Source of the DNA: Thiorhodovibrio frisius
GTDB lineage: Bacteria > Pseudomonadota > Gammaproteobacteria > Chromatiales > Chromatiaceae
Assembly (NCBI RefSeq): GCF_033954835.1
Contig: NZ_CP121471.1
Location: 5,264,501-5,328,500 of the forward strand
Direction: 5' to 3'
Length of the DNA: 64,000 nucleotides
Shown: positions 55,805 through 64,000 of the stretch, piece after piece
How positions within the stretch are numbered: position 1 is the stretch's first letter
How the letters are laid out: each line of letters starts with the position of its first letter
The notes under the pieces: model-generated
Databases searched by the model: none
What the model was told of the DNA's origin: nothing
What the model saw: only the letters and a program-made list of their open reading frames with translations
Translations under genes and position numbers: made by a program

Positions 55805-56929
55805 ATGTCGCATGCCGCGACGATTTACCGCCTGGGGATCAAGGAGCTGTGGAGCCTGGCGCGCGACCCGATGATGCTGGTGCTGATTGCCTACACCTTC
55901 ACCGTGTCGATCTATGTTGCGGCCACAGCGATGCCGGAGACCCTGCACAAGGCGCCGATTGCGATTGTCGATGAGGATGCCTCGCCGCTCTCGATCCGCA
56001 TCGCCACCGCCTTCTACCCGCCGCGCTTCAATCCCCCTGCGATGATCCCGCTGAACCGCATCGATGCCGGCATGGATGCCGGGGACTACACCTTTGTGCT
56101 GGACATTCCACCCGACTTCCAGCGCGATGTGCTGGCCGGTCGCTCGCCAGCGATCCAGCTCAACGTCGATGCCACGCGCATGAGCCAGGCCTTCACCGGC
56201 AGCAGCTATGTTCAGCAGATGGTGTTGGGCGAGGTCAGCGAATTCGTCCAGCGTTACCGCGCCAGCCCCGAATGGCCGGTGGAGCTGGCCCTGCGCGCAC
56301 GCTTCAATCCCAACCTGGAGCAGTCCTGGTTCGGTGCCCTGATGGAGATCATCAACAACGTCACCATGCTGTCGGTCATCCTGACCGGCGCGGCACTCAT
56401 CCGCGAGCGCGAGCACGGCACCATCGATCACCTGCTGGCCATGCCGGTGACGCCCGCCGAGATCATGCTGTCGAAGGTTTGGTCGATGGGCCTGGTGGTG
56501 CTGCTGGCCGCGACCATTGCGCTGGTGTTCGTCGTGCAGGGCATCCTTCGGGTGCCGATCGCGGGCTCGCTGGCGCTGTTCCTGGTCGCCGCCGGGCTGC
56601 ATCTCTTCGCCACGACGTCGATGGCCATCTTCATGGCCACGCTGGCGCGCTCGATGCCGCAGTTCGGCATGCTCGCGGTGCTGGTCCTGCTGCCGCTGCA
56701 ATTGCTCTCGGGTAACTCGACCCCGCGCGAGAGCATGCCGGAGCTGGTGCAAAACCTGATGCTCGCCGCCCCCACTACCCACTTCGTCGCAGCCAGCCAG
56801 GCCATCCTGTTCCGCGGCGCCGGCCTTGCCGTCGTCTGGCCGCAGTTCCTCACACTAGGCCTGATCGGCGCGGTGCTCTTCACCATTGCGCTCAATCGCT
56901 TTCGCAGGACCATTAGTCAGATGGCATGA
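55805..56929 (+). CDS. yhhJ: ABC-2 type permease, YhhJ-like
   Basis: 374 residues: an N-terminal helix, a large periplasmic domain (about 45-165, with IAIVDEDASPLSIRIATAFY and GDYTFVLDIPPDFQRDVLAG), then five membrane helices including LIREREHGTIDHLLAMPVTP. The ATG is 2 bases after the rbbA-like stop, completing the yhiI-rbbA-yhhJ order of E. coli. It probably forms the membrane pore with the permease half of the RbbA-like protein. Confidence 0.92.
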   Translation: MSHAATIYRLGIKELWSLARDPMMLVLIAYTFTVSIYVAATAMPETLHKAPIAIVDEDASPLSIRIATAFYPPRFNPPAMIPLNRIDAGMDAGDYTFVLDIPPDFQRDVLAGRSPAIQLNVDATRMSQAFTGSSYVQQMVLGEVSEFVQRYRASPEWPVELALRARFNPNLEQSWFGALMEIINNVTMLSVILTGAALIREREHGTIDHLLAMPVTPAEIMLSKVWSMGLVVLLAATIALVFVVQGILRVPIAGSLALFLVAAGLHLFATTSMAIFMATLARSMPQFGMLAVLVLLPLQLLSGNSTPRESMPELVQNLMLAAPTTHFVAASQAILFRGAGLAVVWPQFLTLGLIGAVLFTIALNRFRRTISQMA

Positions 56930-57080
56930 TGTGGAGGGGCGCGTAAGATCCGCATCACCGGCAACATCATCGACGATGATGCGGCGGAAGAAGACGAACT
57001 GGAATCGACGTTAGCGCAGGTGCTTCAACAGCCCTTTGGCATGGTCGCGTGACTACCGCAAGACTCGGCAGCCCCCTGCG
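56930..57080. other. Short gap with an unassigned reading frame
   Basis: A plus-strand frame ending at 57052 reads KIRITGNIIDDDAAEEDELE and then LAQVLQQPFGMVA before a stop; protein-like but unrecognised and without a start. It could be a remnant. No terminator was evident between the converging genes. Confidence 0.35.
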
Positions 57081-58550
57081 CTATGGCCTTGTTTCTTTCG
57101 TGTGTTCCTCGAAGGCAGCAGTGGCGGACGCCGCAGGCAAGAGATTCTCGCCTTCCTTCAAGGGTCTTGCCTCCCGTGCCTGCTCCTCGATGACGCTCGA
57201 CTCGCTGTACAAACCTGCTTCCGCCTTCGTCGACACGACTTCGAGGTCTTGGTGCCTCGATGCGGCGGGGAACGGCTTTGCCGGTACCGCACTTTGCGCG
57301 TTCGCTGCTGGTTTCTCGGCGAGCATGCTCACGGGAACGCCTTGAGGGAAGACGACTTCTCGGGCCTCGTCCGGCATCTCGATGCCGTGATTCTGAAAGG
57401 CGAGCTTCACCAGTCGGATGACCGAAGAGCGCACCTTCAGCCAGCTGTGCTCGCGCCCGTTGAGCCAAAAGTAGACACGCAGATTCACCGTTGCGCTGCC
57501 GAGGCTGTCCGCCAGGACCGAGGGCTCCGGGTCGTTCAGCACGGCTGGGTGGTCGGCCAGCACCTTGCGCGCAATCTCCTGGGCCTCGTTGATCGCATCG
57601 TCGTAGCCGATGCCGACGACAAAGTCCTCGCGCCGGTTGGCGTTGGTCGTGAAGTTGCTGAGAATGCTCTTGTAAACGGTCGCATTGGGGATCTGCGCGA
57701 GGTTGCCGTCGAGGGTCATCAAGATGGTGGTGCGCATGTTCAACTGCTGCACATAACCGGTCACGCCGGCGATCTCGACCAGGTCGCCGGTCTCGAATGG
57801 CCGCTGAATGCTCAGGAAGATGCTGGACAGAAAGTTCTCGGTGATATCGCGGAAGGCGATACCCAGGACCAGGCCGATCAGACCGGTGCCTCCGACCAGC
57901 GTCAAGGCCAGTTGCGTCAGGCCTGAGACCCTGAGAATGAGATAGACGCCACAGAGGACAACGAACCCGCCTGCCGCACGCGCAATCACCGTCTGCAGGA
58001 GTTTCGTCCGAACCCTTTGGCGGAGTAATGCGCGGACGCCTCGTGTCGCCAACAGCGCGGTCACCACCGACAGTACCAGGATGAGCAGTCCGAAAAGAAA
58101 GAACGGCATCGCGCGGATGAAGTCGCGCCAGAGCGCGGAGATACCGCTCGATGTCTGGCGGAAATCCCAAGCCGACGGTTGGGGCACCTCAATCCGGTTG
58201 GCGACGGCGACGACGTCCTGCGTATTGCGCGAAAGATCCCCAGCCCAGGTTCTCAGCTCATCGGACTCCACCTGACCGCTGAGAAAGACGACACCTTCCT
58301 GGACCCGGACCTGCGGGTCGGTGAACCAGTCGGTAGCATCCAGCACGGTTTGGAGTCGCTTGCGGATCTCTTCATCTTGCGCGACGGGTTTGACATCCAC
58401 CTTCGCGGGTGCGAGCGAAAGCTCTTCTGTTGCGGAGCTGATGGGTTTGTGCGGCTCGTTTCCCGTGCCGACCGACTCCTGCGCCATGACCGAAGCGATG
58501 CCCCAGCAAAACATGGCTCCGAGCAATGCCGCCCGCAGGCATAACCTCAT
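57081..58550 (-). CDS. BON-domain mechanosensitive channel (MscS family)
   Basis: 489 residues from ATG 58550: a signal peptide (about 1-23, ending ASVMAQ), a BON domain (about 58-128, with VQEGVVFLSGQVESDELRTW), three to four membrane helices, and the MscS pore and beta domain (TGLIGLVLGIAFRDITENFL, then GDLVEIAGVTGYVQQLNMRT). It should release solutes on hypo-osmotic stress; the periplasmic BON domain is an added feature of a subfamily. The C-terminal about 70 residues are low-complexity. An ATG at 58586 would place residues before the signal peptide. Confidence 0.88.
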   Translation of the reverse strand: MRLCLRAALLGAMFCWGIASVMAQESVGTGNEPHKPISSATEELSLAPAKVDVKPVAQDEEIRKRLQTVLDATDWFTDPQVRVQEGVVFLSGQVESDELRTWAGDLSRNTQDVVAVANRIEVPQPSAWDFRQTSSGISALWRDFIRAMPFFLFGLLILVLSVVTALLATRGVRALLRQRVRTKLLQTVIARAAGGFVVLCGVYLILRVSGLTQLALTLVGGTGLIGLVLGIAFRDITENFLSSIFLSIQRPFETGDLVEIAGVTGYVQQLNMRTTILMTLDGNLAQIPNATVYKSILSNFTTNANRREDFVVGIGYDDAINEAQEIARKVLADHPAVLNDPEPSVLADSLGSATVNLRVYFWLNGREHSWLKVRSSVIRLVKLAFQNHGIEMPDEAREVVFPQGVPVSMLAEKPAANAQSAVPAKPFPAASRHQDLEVVSTKAEAGLYSESSVIEEQAREARPLKEGENLLPAASATAAFEEHTKETRP

Positions 58551-58573
58551 CGCGCAGCAGGGCCATGGCGACG

Positions 58574-58700
58574 TCATCGCCGCCACATCCAGTTGCGGAT
58601 CTCCAGCAGATCCCTGCCATGTTTGGCGATGAAGTGCCGCTGCTCGATCAGCTTGTCCTGGACCAACTGCATCAGGTGCGCCCCTTTGATGGTGTTTTTG
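58574..58700 (-). pseudogene. Phosphoketolase C-terminal remnant
   Basis: The minus-strand reading MQLVQDKLIEQRHFIAKHGR then DLLEIRNWMW and a stop matches the end of xylulose-5-phosphate/fructose-6-phosphate phosphoketolase (DKLIEHRxYIxxHGEDMPEIRxW). Only about 35-40 codons remain. The following 58701-58850 shows nothing else. Confidence 0.55.
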
Positions 58701-58850
58701 ATCTTGGCTCAGTAGACACCTGACCCGATTGGCGTCCCTGCCTGGTTGTCACTCTCTCCATGTATTTGCAGAGATGGTTGAGAAAATCAGTCGACCGAGG
58801 GCCATTCCAAAAGGGCATGACCTGCCCCTGATGGCACGGCCTTAATCGAC

Positions 58851-59228
58851 TTACTTGCCCGCGCCTGATGCAGCCTCTGACCCCATCCCGGTTCCCATTC
58901 CCATCCCCGGACGGCTCTGCCTCTGAGCCTGTTGTCCGGCCTCAAACTCCTCGGGGGTCAACTCGCCATCAGCGTTTTGATCGAAGTCCGCAAAGGTCGG
59001 CGGATTGGCGGCATTCCGCATAGGCATGCCCTGCGCGGAACGCTCCGCCATGCGCTCCTCATGGGCTGTTGTGAACTCCTGCTCGGTGATGGCCCCGTCG
59101 CCGTTCTTGTCACAGCTAGCGAACGTCATGGGGCCGGGCGGGGACTGGGCCAGCAAGGCTCCGGACAGCCCCACGCCAGCAAGGGTCAGGGCAAAGCTCA
59201 TAGATAAGGTTCGGTTTTGGTGTCTCAT
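58851..59228 (-). CDS. Exported EF-hand calcium-binding protein
   Basis: 125 residues. A signal peptide (about 1-28, ending ALLAQS) precedes two EF-hand loops: DKNGDGAITEQE and DQNADGELTPEE, each with Asp/Asn/Asp/Glu ligands in positions 1, 3, 5 and 12. The C-terminus is Gly- and Met-rich. Bacterial proteins of this type are periplasmic and of unclear role. The internal ATG (MSFALTL) is an alternative start. Confidence 0.85.
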   Translation of the reverse strand: MRHQNRTLSMSFALTLAGVGLSGALLAQSPPGPMTFASCDKNGDGAITEQEFTTAHEERMAERSAQGMPMRNAANPPTFADFDQNADGELTPEEFEAGQQAQRQSRPGMGMGTGMGSEAASGAGK

Positions 59229-59361
59229 CGTTCTATCTCCTAGGGCTGGTCAGGATTGGCGCGGTGCGCTCAATTGTAATGAAGGTCTTTGTGAGTCGTT
59301 CGTTGCAACTGTGCCGTCCCAGTCTTTCTGGACACGCCGCCTCACCACAACGACAGTCGTC

Positions 59362-59538
59362 TTAGCTGCCTTTCTTGATCTTTGCCTTGGCATCACCAAT
59401 ACCTGCCTGGGCTTTGCCTGCCTTCTTTTGGATCTTTCCCTCCACTTCCAGCTTTTCGTTGCCGACGGCATGACCGGCGACATCCTTCGCTTTGCCTTTG
59501 GCTTCTTCGTAGCGACCTTTGACCTGTTGCTTGTTCAT
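59362..59538 (-). CDS. CsbD-family stress protein, copy 1
   Basis: 58 residues, the CsbD pattern: MNKQQVKGRYEEAKGKAKDV then AGHAVGNEKLEVEGKIQKKA. CsbD proteins are small stress-induced cytoplasmic proteins of unknown mechanism. A paralogue lies at 61444-61641; the first 20 residues differ at only two positions and the upstream DNA is also shared, showing segmental duplication. Confidence 0.9.
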   Translation of the reverse strand: MNKQQVKGRYEEAKGKAKDVAGHAVGNEKLEVEGKIQKKAGKAQAGIGDAKAKIKKGS

Positions 59539-59629
59539 CTGTCTATCCTGTGAATGAATTGAGTGATCACCCCAGCGCGGAATGGGATTTCCTGCGCTGA
59601 AGGAAAAAATACGCGCGCGAGGGCTCGCC

Positions 59630-59745
59630 GTCGGTTCGGCAGCACACATAGACAAAAGCTTTTTTTGTGCGCTACCGAACTGACATCCCCTGGACACTTC
59701 GGTCAAGCTCTCAATGGAGTGATCTTTCAACGACGCCCACCGGAG
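59630..59745 (+). repeat. Dispersed hairpin repeat, copy R2
   Basis: Arms 59630-59647 and 59667-59684 around a 19-base loop, followed by the conserved tail GGACACTTCGGTCAA. The tail ends at the ribosome site of the persulfide dioxygenase gene, so the hairpin would be in its 5' leader if transcription starts upstream. See R1 at 26823. Confidence 0.85.
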
Positions 59746-59751
59746 AATGAC

Positions 59752-60501
59752 ATGCTGTTCAAACAATTGTTCGAGCCGATTTCCAGCACCTATACCTATC
59801 TGCTCGGCTGCGAGGAGACCGGTCAGGCGATCCTGATCGATCCGGTGCTGCCCACCTGGTCGCGCGATCTCGCGGCCATCGCCGAGCTTGGGCTGAAGCT
59901 GGTCTACACGCTCGACACCCACATCCACGCCGATCACATCACGGCGGCAAGCACCCTCAAGCGCGAGTCCGGGAGCCGGATCGCACATCCCGCCATCGAC
60001 GCGCTGCCCTGTACCGACGAGCCGGTGCAGGAAGGCACACCGCTGGCGGTTGGCAGCCTCCGGATCGACCCGCTCTTCACCCCCGGACACACCGACGGCC
60101 ATCACGCCTATCGCGTCGGCGACCGCGTCTTGACCGGCGATGCGCTCCTGATCGACGGCTGTGGTCGCACCGACTTCCAGAATGGCGACGCGCCCGCGCT
60201 GTATCGAAGCGTGCGCGAAACACTGTTTTCACAGCCCGATGAAACACTGGTGTATCCGGCCCATGATTACGAGGGGCGGCGGGTGTCGAGCATCGCACAG
60301 GAGAAGGCCCGCAACCCGCGCCTCGGTGGTGAGCGCTCGCTCGCGGACTTCGTCGCGCTCATGGGTGAGCTGGATCTGTCCTATCCGACCTTCATTGACT
60401 ATGCGGTGCCAGGAAACCGGGAATGCGGCGTCTGTCCCGCCGACGTACCGGAGGATCTCCAGCGGTATTGCAAGCAGATGAGTGACAGTCGACAGGGTTG
60501 A
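59752..60501 (+). CDS. ETHE1-like persulfide dioxygenase (metallo-beta-lactamase fold)
   Basis: 249 residues from ATG 59752. The metal-binding motif is THIHADH, followed by FTPGHTDGHHAYRVGDRVLT and GDALLIDGCGRTDFQ. The GCGRTDFQ element is characteristic of ETHE1 persulfide dioxygenases, which oxidise glutathione persulfide to sulfite. It suits a sulfur-oxidising organism. A GGAGA site precedes the ATG. A frame open upstream to 59563 crosses the hairpin repeat and is not coding. Confidence 0.9.
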   Translation: MLFKQLFEPISSTYTYLLGCEETGQAILIDPVLPTWSRDLAAIAELGLKLVYTLDTHIHADHITAASTLKRESGSRIAHPAIDALPCTDEPVQEGTPLAVGSLRIDPLFTPGHTDGHHAYRVGDRVLTGDALLIDGCGRTDFQNGDAPALYRSVRETLFSQPDETLVYPAHDYEGRRVSSIAQEKARNPRLGGERSLADFVALMGELDLSYPTFIDYAVPGNRECGVCPADVPEDLQRYCKQMSDSRQG

Positions 60502-60658
60502 GGCACGCCTTGAGGAAGCGCGCGGATCCTCGTCGATCACGCGATCTCTGGGTCATCATCCTAAATTCGGCACTTAAAACCGCAAAGGCGAAAAGGCCCC
60601 GACGAGTGTAATCGAGTACTCTCATCCGCATCGTTTAGCCCGCAAATCGGTGTTTTGA

Positions 60659-61246
60659 CTATGCGGATGCCTTGGCAATACGGATGATTTCCCGCGCGAT
60701 GTCTTCAGGCGACAGGATTAAATCGATACACCCACTCGCGATAGCGCTCTCCGGCATCGCTGACTCCCCAGCGGTGTCGGGCGCTTGCGCGATGGTGATC
60801 CCCCCGACCGCTTTGATCTCGCACAGCGCCTCAGCGCCATCGCCATCCAAGCCGGAGACGATGACCGCGATGAGTTGGCCATTCCAGTGCTCGGTGAGGG
60901 AACGCAGAAAGACCGTGATCACATCGGGCCATCCGCGCGGTTTCGAGATCGGCTGGAGACGGAAAACCCCGTCGAGCACATGCAAATCCCGTTGCGCCGG
61001 GATGATAAACACCTGGTTAGGCCGGATAAGCAAGCGTTCCGTGATCAGTTCCACCGGCATCTTGGTGTAGGCGGGAAGAATCTCGTGGAGATGAGTCGCG
61101 ACGGTTCGCAGGTGATTCACGATCACAATCGCCACCCCCATGTGAGGTGGTAAATGCTCGAGTAACCGGAGATAGGCATCGAGGCCACCGGCCGAGCCGC
61201 CCACACAAACGATCGGGAAATCGGTCGCAGTCGGCTTGGCGTTCAT
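60659..61246 (-). CDS. Stand-alone CheB methylesterase-domain protein
   Basis: 195 residues from ATG 61246, which has AGAGGG 6 bases upstream. GGSAGGLDAYLRLLEHLPPH contains the nucleophile Ser, VNHLRT the His region, and VSGLDGDGAEAL the catalytic Asp. No receiver domain is attached, unlike chemotaxis CheB. Such domains also form the N-terminus of CheB-CheR-PAS-kinase fusions, of which the kinase at 5469-7472 looks like the other end, but the two genes are 53 kb apart. Substrate unknown. The 60502-60658 and 61271-61443 gaps hold no supported gene. Confidence 0.88.
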   Translation of the reverse strand: MNAKPTATDFPIVCVGGSAGGLDAYLRLLEHLPPHMGVAIVIVNHLRTVATHLHEILPAYTKMPVELITERLLIRPNQVFIIPAQRDLHVLDGVFRLQPISKPRGWPDVITVFLRSLTEHWNGQLIAVIVSGLDGDGAEALCEIKAVGGITIAQAPDTAGESAMPESAIASGCIDLILSPEDIAREIIRIAKASA

Positions 61247-61443
61247 CGGCAGCCCTCTGTTTCGCGTCATACTTGTTCTTGCGTTTCGGTCGGTGCCTGA
61301 GCCTGAGGGCGTCCCTGCCCAGTTTCGATATCCCCCGCTGGCACCCTTGAGTGCCGTCCGGAGAAGTCCAACCCCTTGGCAACCAGCATTCCTCGATGGG
61401 TTCGCCAGGAGCTGTTGCGATGCAAGGCAATGCGTCGTCGTTC

Positions 61444-61641
61444 CTAGATATCTTTCTTGATCTCCTCCGCGACATCCTCGATCTCCTCCTTGGCATCACC
61501 AATGCCAGCCTGGACCTTGCCGGCGTTTTTTTGGAGCCTTCCCTCGAGTTCCAGATCTTCGTTGCCTGTGACATGACCGGCGACTTCCTTCACTTTGCCT
61601 TTGGCTTCTTCGTAGCGGCCCTTGACCTGTTGTTTGTTCAT
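61444..61641 (-). CDS. CsbD-family stress protein, copy 2
   Basis: 65 residues: MNKQQVKGRYEEAKGKVKEV then GNEDLELEGRLQKNAGKVQA and an acidic end (EEIEDVAEEIKKDI) longer than in copy 1. The DNA upstream of the ATG (61642-61750) matches that of copy 1 (59539-59647) with moderate divergence, including the hairpin arm R3. Confidence 0.9.
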   Translation of the reverse strand: MNKQQVKGRYEEAKGKVKEVAGHVTGNEDLELEGRLQKNAGKVQAGIGDAKEEIEDVAEEIKKDI

Positions 61642-61732
61642 CTGTCTGTCCTGTCAATGAATTGAGCCATCACTGGAGCGCGGAATGGGATTCCCAGCGC
61701 TGAGAAGAACAATACGCTTGCGATGGATGGCT

Positions 61733-61750
61733 GTCGGTTCGGTAACGCAC
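61733..61750 (+). repeat. Dispersed hairpin repeat, half copy R3
   Basis: Only the left 18-base arm (core GTCGGTTCGGTAACGCAC) is present; the sequence then diverges and the right arm is missing, so the hairpin cannot form. The break marks the edge of the duplicated CsbD segment. Confidence 0.75.
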
Positions 61751-61878
61751 ATAAGAACTTCCAGCACAATAAAATCCGCGCCAGTTTTTCGTGCCGCTCT
61801 GTACGCCACGGAACGGAACCCGCAAAAAATTCCGACACGGCGACACCGTCCTGATCGAGCACCAGCCGGTGATCCAGA

Positions 61879-62433
61879 ATGGCCGCGTCTTGGAGAAAGG
61901 CCGTGTCCGAAAACAGCATTCTTAGCACTACCCGGCCATCGGCAGAGGCCCAGCCAGTCCTGGCCATCGATTTCGGCACCTCAAACACCTACGTCACCAA
62001 GTGTCCAGGCGATAAAGAAGATCCGGTGGGCGTGGATTTCGGCAACGGCCGCGACGGCATCGCCACCGCGATCCTCTACCGCGATGGCAAGGAGGCGCTG
62101 ATCGGCCATGTGGCGCTGGAGGAGTTTGGCGAGGCGGGTGCCGAGCACGACGACTACCGCATCCGCGCCCAGTTCAAACCGGAACTGGTCAGCCTGCCCG
62201 GACCGAATGGCCCGACTCATGGCCAAGGCTGTCGAGAGCCGCAACCGATCACGCAGGACGAGGCAAGGAGCCGCCAGATTCCGGCTCGAGATGTCGGCTC
62301 GAGATCCCGGCTCGCGCTGCGGTGGCTTAGGGTCTACTCTATTAAGAGTATTATCCGGCCGGCGCAATACGATACCCTACCCGGAAACCCTGAAGGAATC
62401 CCTGGCAAGCTCATTGAGCGTGAATCAGAATGA
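61879..62433 (+). pseudogene. Hsp70-like ATPase N-terminal fragment
   Basis: VLAIDFGTSNTYVTKCPGDK is the phosphate-binding loop of Hsp70/actin-fold ATPases, followed by GRDGIATAILYRDGKEALIG. After about 110 residues the sequence turns into low-complexity Arg/Ser-rich text and stops; a full protein would have 500 or more residues. The upstream 61751-61878 may contain the tail of another frame. Its stop overlaps the next start (ATGA), so it may still be co-transcribed. Confidence 0.7.
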
Positions 62434-64000
62434 CACCAACTCTCGGTCAAAAAAAATTTCTGGTCGTCGACGATTTCGCTGACATGCGCTCGGTGCTGCG
62501 CGGCATTCTGCGTTCTCTGGCGGTGACTGACTTCGACCTAGCCGCCACGGGCAACGAGGCGCTGGCGCTGATGCGCAAGCGCCGCCCCGACATCATTCTG
62601 TGCGATTACAACCTCGGCGAAGGCAAGGACGGGCAGCAGGTTCTTGAAGAAGCTCGCGAGCAGGGACTCATCGGCGTCGATACCATTTATTTAATGCTGA
62701 CCGCAGAAAACACCCGCGAGATGGTCCTGGCCGCAGTGGAGTATGTGCCAGACAGCTATCTAACCAAGCCATTTACCTCCGAACTGCTGAAAACCCGGCT
62801 CGAAAAGCTGATCCAACAAAAGGCGCAGCTATCAGGTGTGAATGAGGCGCTAGTCGCCAAGGATTACGCGAAAGCCCTGCGCGAAATCAATACCTTGCTG
62901 GTCAATGAGCCCAGGAACCGCCTGGAATTGCTCAAGGTCAAGGCCCAGGCCCTGATTAGCAGTAATCAGCTTGACCAGGCACAGAAGGTCTATCAAGAAA
63001 TTCTCAACGACCGGGATATCCGCTGGGCGCGACTCGGCGCTGGCAAGGTGCAGTTCTTAAAGAAAGACTACACCCAGGCCGAATCCACCCTGCGCGCCAT
63101 CATTAGCGATGATCGCTTCATGATGCAGGCCTACGACCTTCTTGTGCAGACCCTGATGGCACAGGGCCGCGTCGAGGAGGCCGAAAAGCTGCTGGAACAG
63201 GCCGTGCAGATCTCGCCGCGCGGGCTGAAACGCCAGATTCAACTCGGCAACGTCGCTTTAAATAGCGGTAACACCCAGACGGCGGAAAAGGCCTTCAGCC
63301 GCGCCGTGAACCTGGCCAAGTACTCAAGGTACAATCACCCGTTAATCCACAGCGGATTGGCCAAATCGCTCACGGCCAATGGCCGGCATACCGAGGCCAC
63401 CAAGGTGGTCAACGAGATCGAACGCAATTTCTCCGGTCACGAGGATGCCGAGTTCTATCAAGCTACGGCGGACGCCATGATCAAGGCCAACCAGGGCAAC
63501 CTCAAGGAGGCCGCAGCCGCCCTAGCCATCGCCGAAAAGGCCATGGGAGATGCCAGCGGCGCCGAGGCATCAGAGCTCGGGCTGGAAATGGTGAAAGCCT
63601 ATGCGAAAATCGGTCAGAAGGACAAAGCAGAAGCCATGCTGCAAAGCTCTATCGCCAATAATCACGATGACGACGCCTTCATTGCTCAGGTCAAGCAGGT
63701 GTGCAAGAGCGCCGGCATGGGCGATGAGGGCGACAAGAAAATTCACAAAGTCCAACAGGATATCATCAAGGTCAACAACGCTGGTGTGCGCCTGATCAAA
63801 CAGGGCGAGTATGACGCCGCGATCAAACTGCTGCGCAGGGCCGCCGATGAAATGCCTGGCAATAAAACTGTGAACCTCAATGTCGCCAAAGCGATTATCA
63901 TGAAAATGGAACAACAGGGCGCGCAGGCCGAGGATATTCGCTTGGTGCGAAGCTACGTCGAGCATGTGCGCGCCGCGGCCCCCGATGACTGGCGACTGGC
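62430..64000 (+). CDS. Response regulator with receiver domain and TPR repeats, cut by right edge
   Basis: At least 523 residues; no stop in view. The receiver domain has FLVVDDFADMRSVLRGILRS, phospho-acceptor Asp in DIILCDYNLGEG, and the conserved Lys in YLTKPFTSELL. After a linker, TPR-like helices follow (residues about 135-520: DYAKALREINTLLVNEPRNR, GRVEEAEKLLEQAVQISPRG and others). Receiver-TPR proteins act as phosphorylation-controlled scaffolds; no DNA-binding domain is seen. Partner kinase unknown. Confidence 0.9.
   Translation, partial: MTPTLGQKKFLVVDDFADMRSVLRGILRSLAVTDFDLAATGNEALALMRKRRPDIILCDYNLGEGKDGQQVLEEAREQGLIGVDTIYLMLTAENTREMVLAAVEYVPDSYLTKPFTSELLKTRLEKLIQQKAQLSGVNEALVAKDYAKALREINTLLVNEPRNRLELLKVKAQALISSNQLDQAQKVYQEILNDRDIRWARLGAGKVQFLKKDYTQAESTLRAIISDDRFMMQAYDLLVQTLMAQGRVEEAEKLLEQAVQISPRGLKRQIQLGNVALNSGNTQTAEKAFSRAVNLAKYSRYNHPLIHSGLAKSLTANGRHTEATKVVNEIERNFSGHEDAEFYQATADAMIKANQGNLKEAAAALAIAEKAMGDASGAEASELGLEMVKAYAKIGQKDKAEAMLQSSIANNHDDDAFIAQVKQVCKSAGMGDEGDKKIHKVQQDIIKVNNAGVRLIKQGEYDAAIKLLRRAADEMPGNKTVNLNVAKAIIMKMEQQGAQAEDIRLVRSYVEHVRAAAPDDWRL

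Overview
The window is GC-rich DNA (visibly lower GC in a few cassettes) from a Gram-negative proteobacterium. An MlaA lipoprotein, a HypB nickel GTPase, a periplasmic MsrA/MsrB fusion, a complete bacterial A/V-type ATPase operon and a yhiI-rbbA-yhhJ type exporter fit a gammaproteobacterium, possibly of the purple sulfur bacteria (Chromatiales). The genus is inference. I saw no rRNA, tRNA, CRISPR array or intact insertion sequence.

Layout. 1-5.0 kb: a type I restriction-modification cassette on the minus strand (hsdM, hsdS, then a Fic gene cut by the left edge; no hsdR in view). 5.2-14.8 kb: a truncated hybrid histidine kinase behind a 46-bp tandem repeat, gene remnants, small stress-type envelope proteins, a phospholipase D/VTT fusion with an endonuclease/exonuclease/phosphatase partner, an MsrA-thioredoxin-MsrB fusion and a small membrane protein. 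14.9-23.9 kb: a nine-gene V-type ATPase operon on the minus strand (stalk G/H, C, I, K, F, E, A, B, D). 24-30.5 kb: mlaA, DUF302, hypB with a C-terminal polyhistidine tail, DUF1523, DUF2892, a Crp/Fnr regulator and a glucoamylase-like protein.

30.5-45.1 kb is a large defence island, all on the minus strand: a zinc-ribbon protein, hsdM, a DUF4062/ATPase protein, a truncated KilA-N gene, hsdS, an RloC/PrrC-like ATPase with a zinc hook and a candidate anticodon-nuclease C-terminus, a broken hsdR 5' end, a PIN toxin-antitoxin pair, intact hsdR and a YgjP-like metallopeptidase. Upstream lies a second, dead hsdM followed by broken DUF1016 and zeta-toxin genes. Both hsdM leaders carry arrays of degenerate 23-bp direct repeats, which I consider the most unexplained signal in the window.

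45.3-49.0 kb is a toxin-antitoxin and abortive-infection graveyard (AbiEi/AbiEii-like, Mrr-like nuclease, DUF433/DUF5615, HigBA) flanked by 56-bp direct repeats. 49-57 kb carries a CPA1 cation/proton antiporter, a second Fic gene with an inverted-repeat operator candidate, and an HlyD/RbbA/YhhJ exporter whose central gene is frameshifted. 57-64 kb has a BON-MscS channel, an EF-hand protein, two CsbD genes, an ETHE1-like persulfide dioxygenase, a CheB-domain protein, an Hsp70 remnant and a receiver-TPR protein cut by the right edge. A hairpin-forming intergenic repeat occurs three times (26.8, 59.6 and 61.7 kb).

Defence genes, many remnants of housekeeping genes (phosphoglucomutase, phosphoketolase, YihY, methyltransferase) and several near-identical duplications suggest a plastic, frequently recombined region. 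All homology statements rest on reading the sequence and on memory of the families; no database search was possible.
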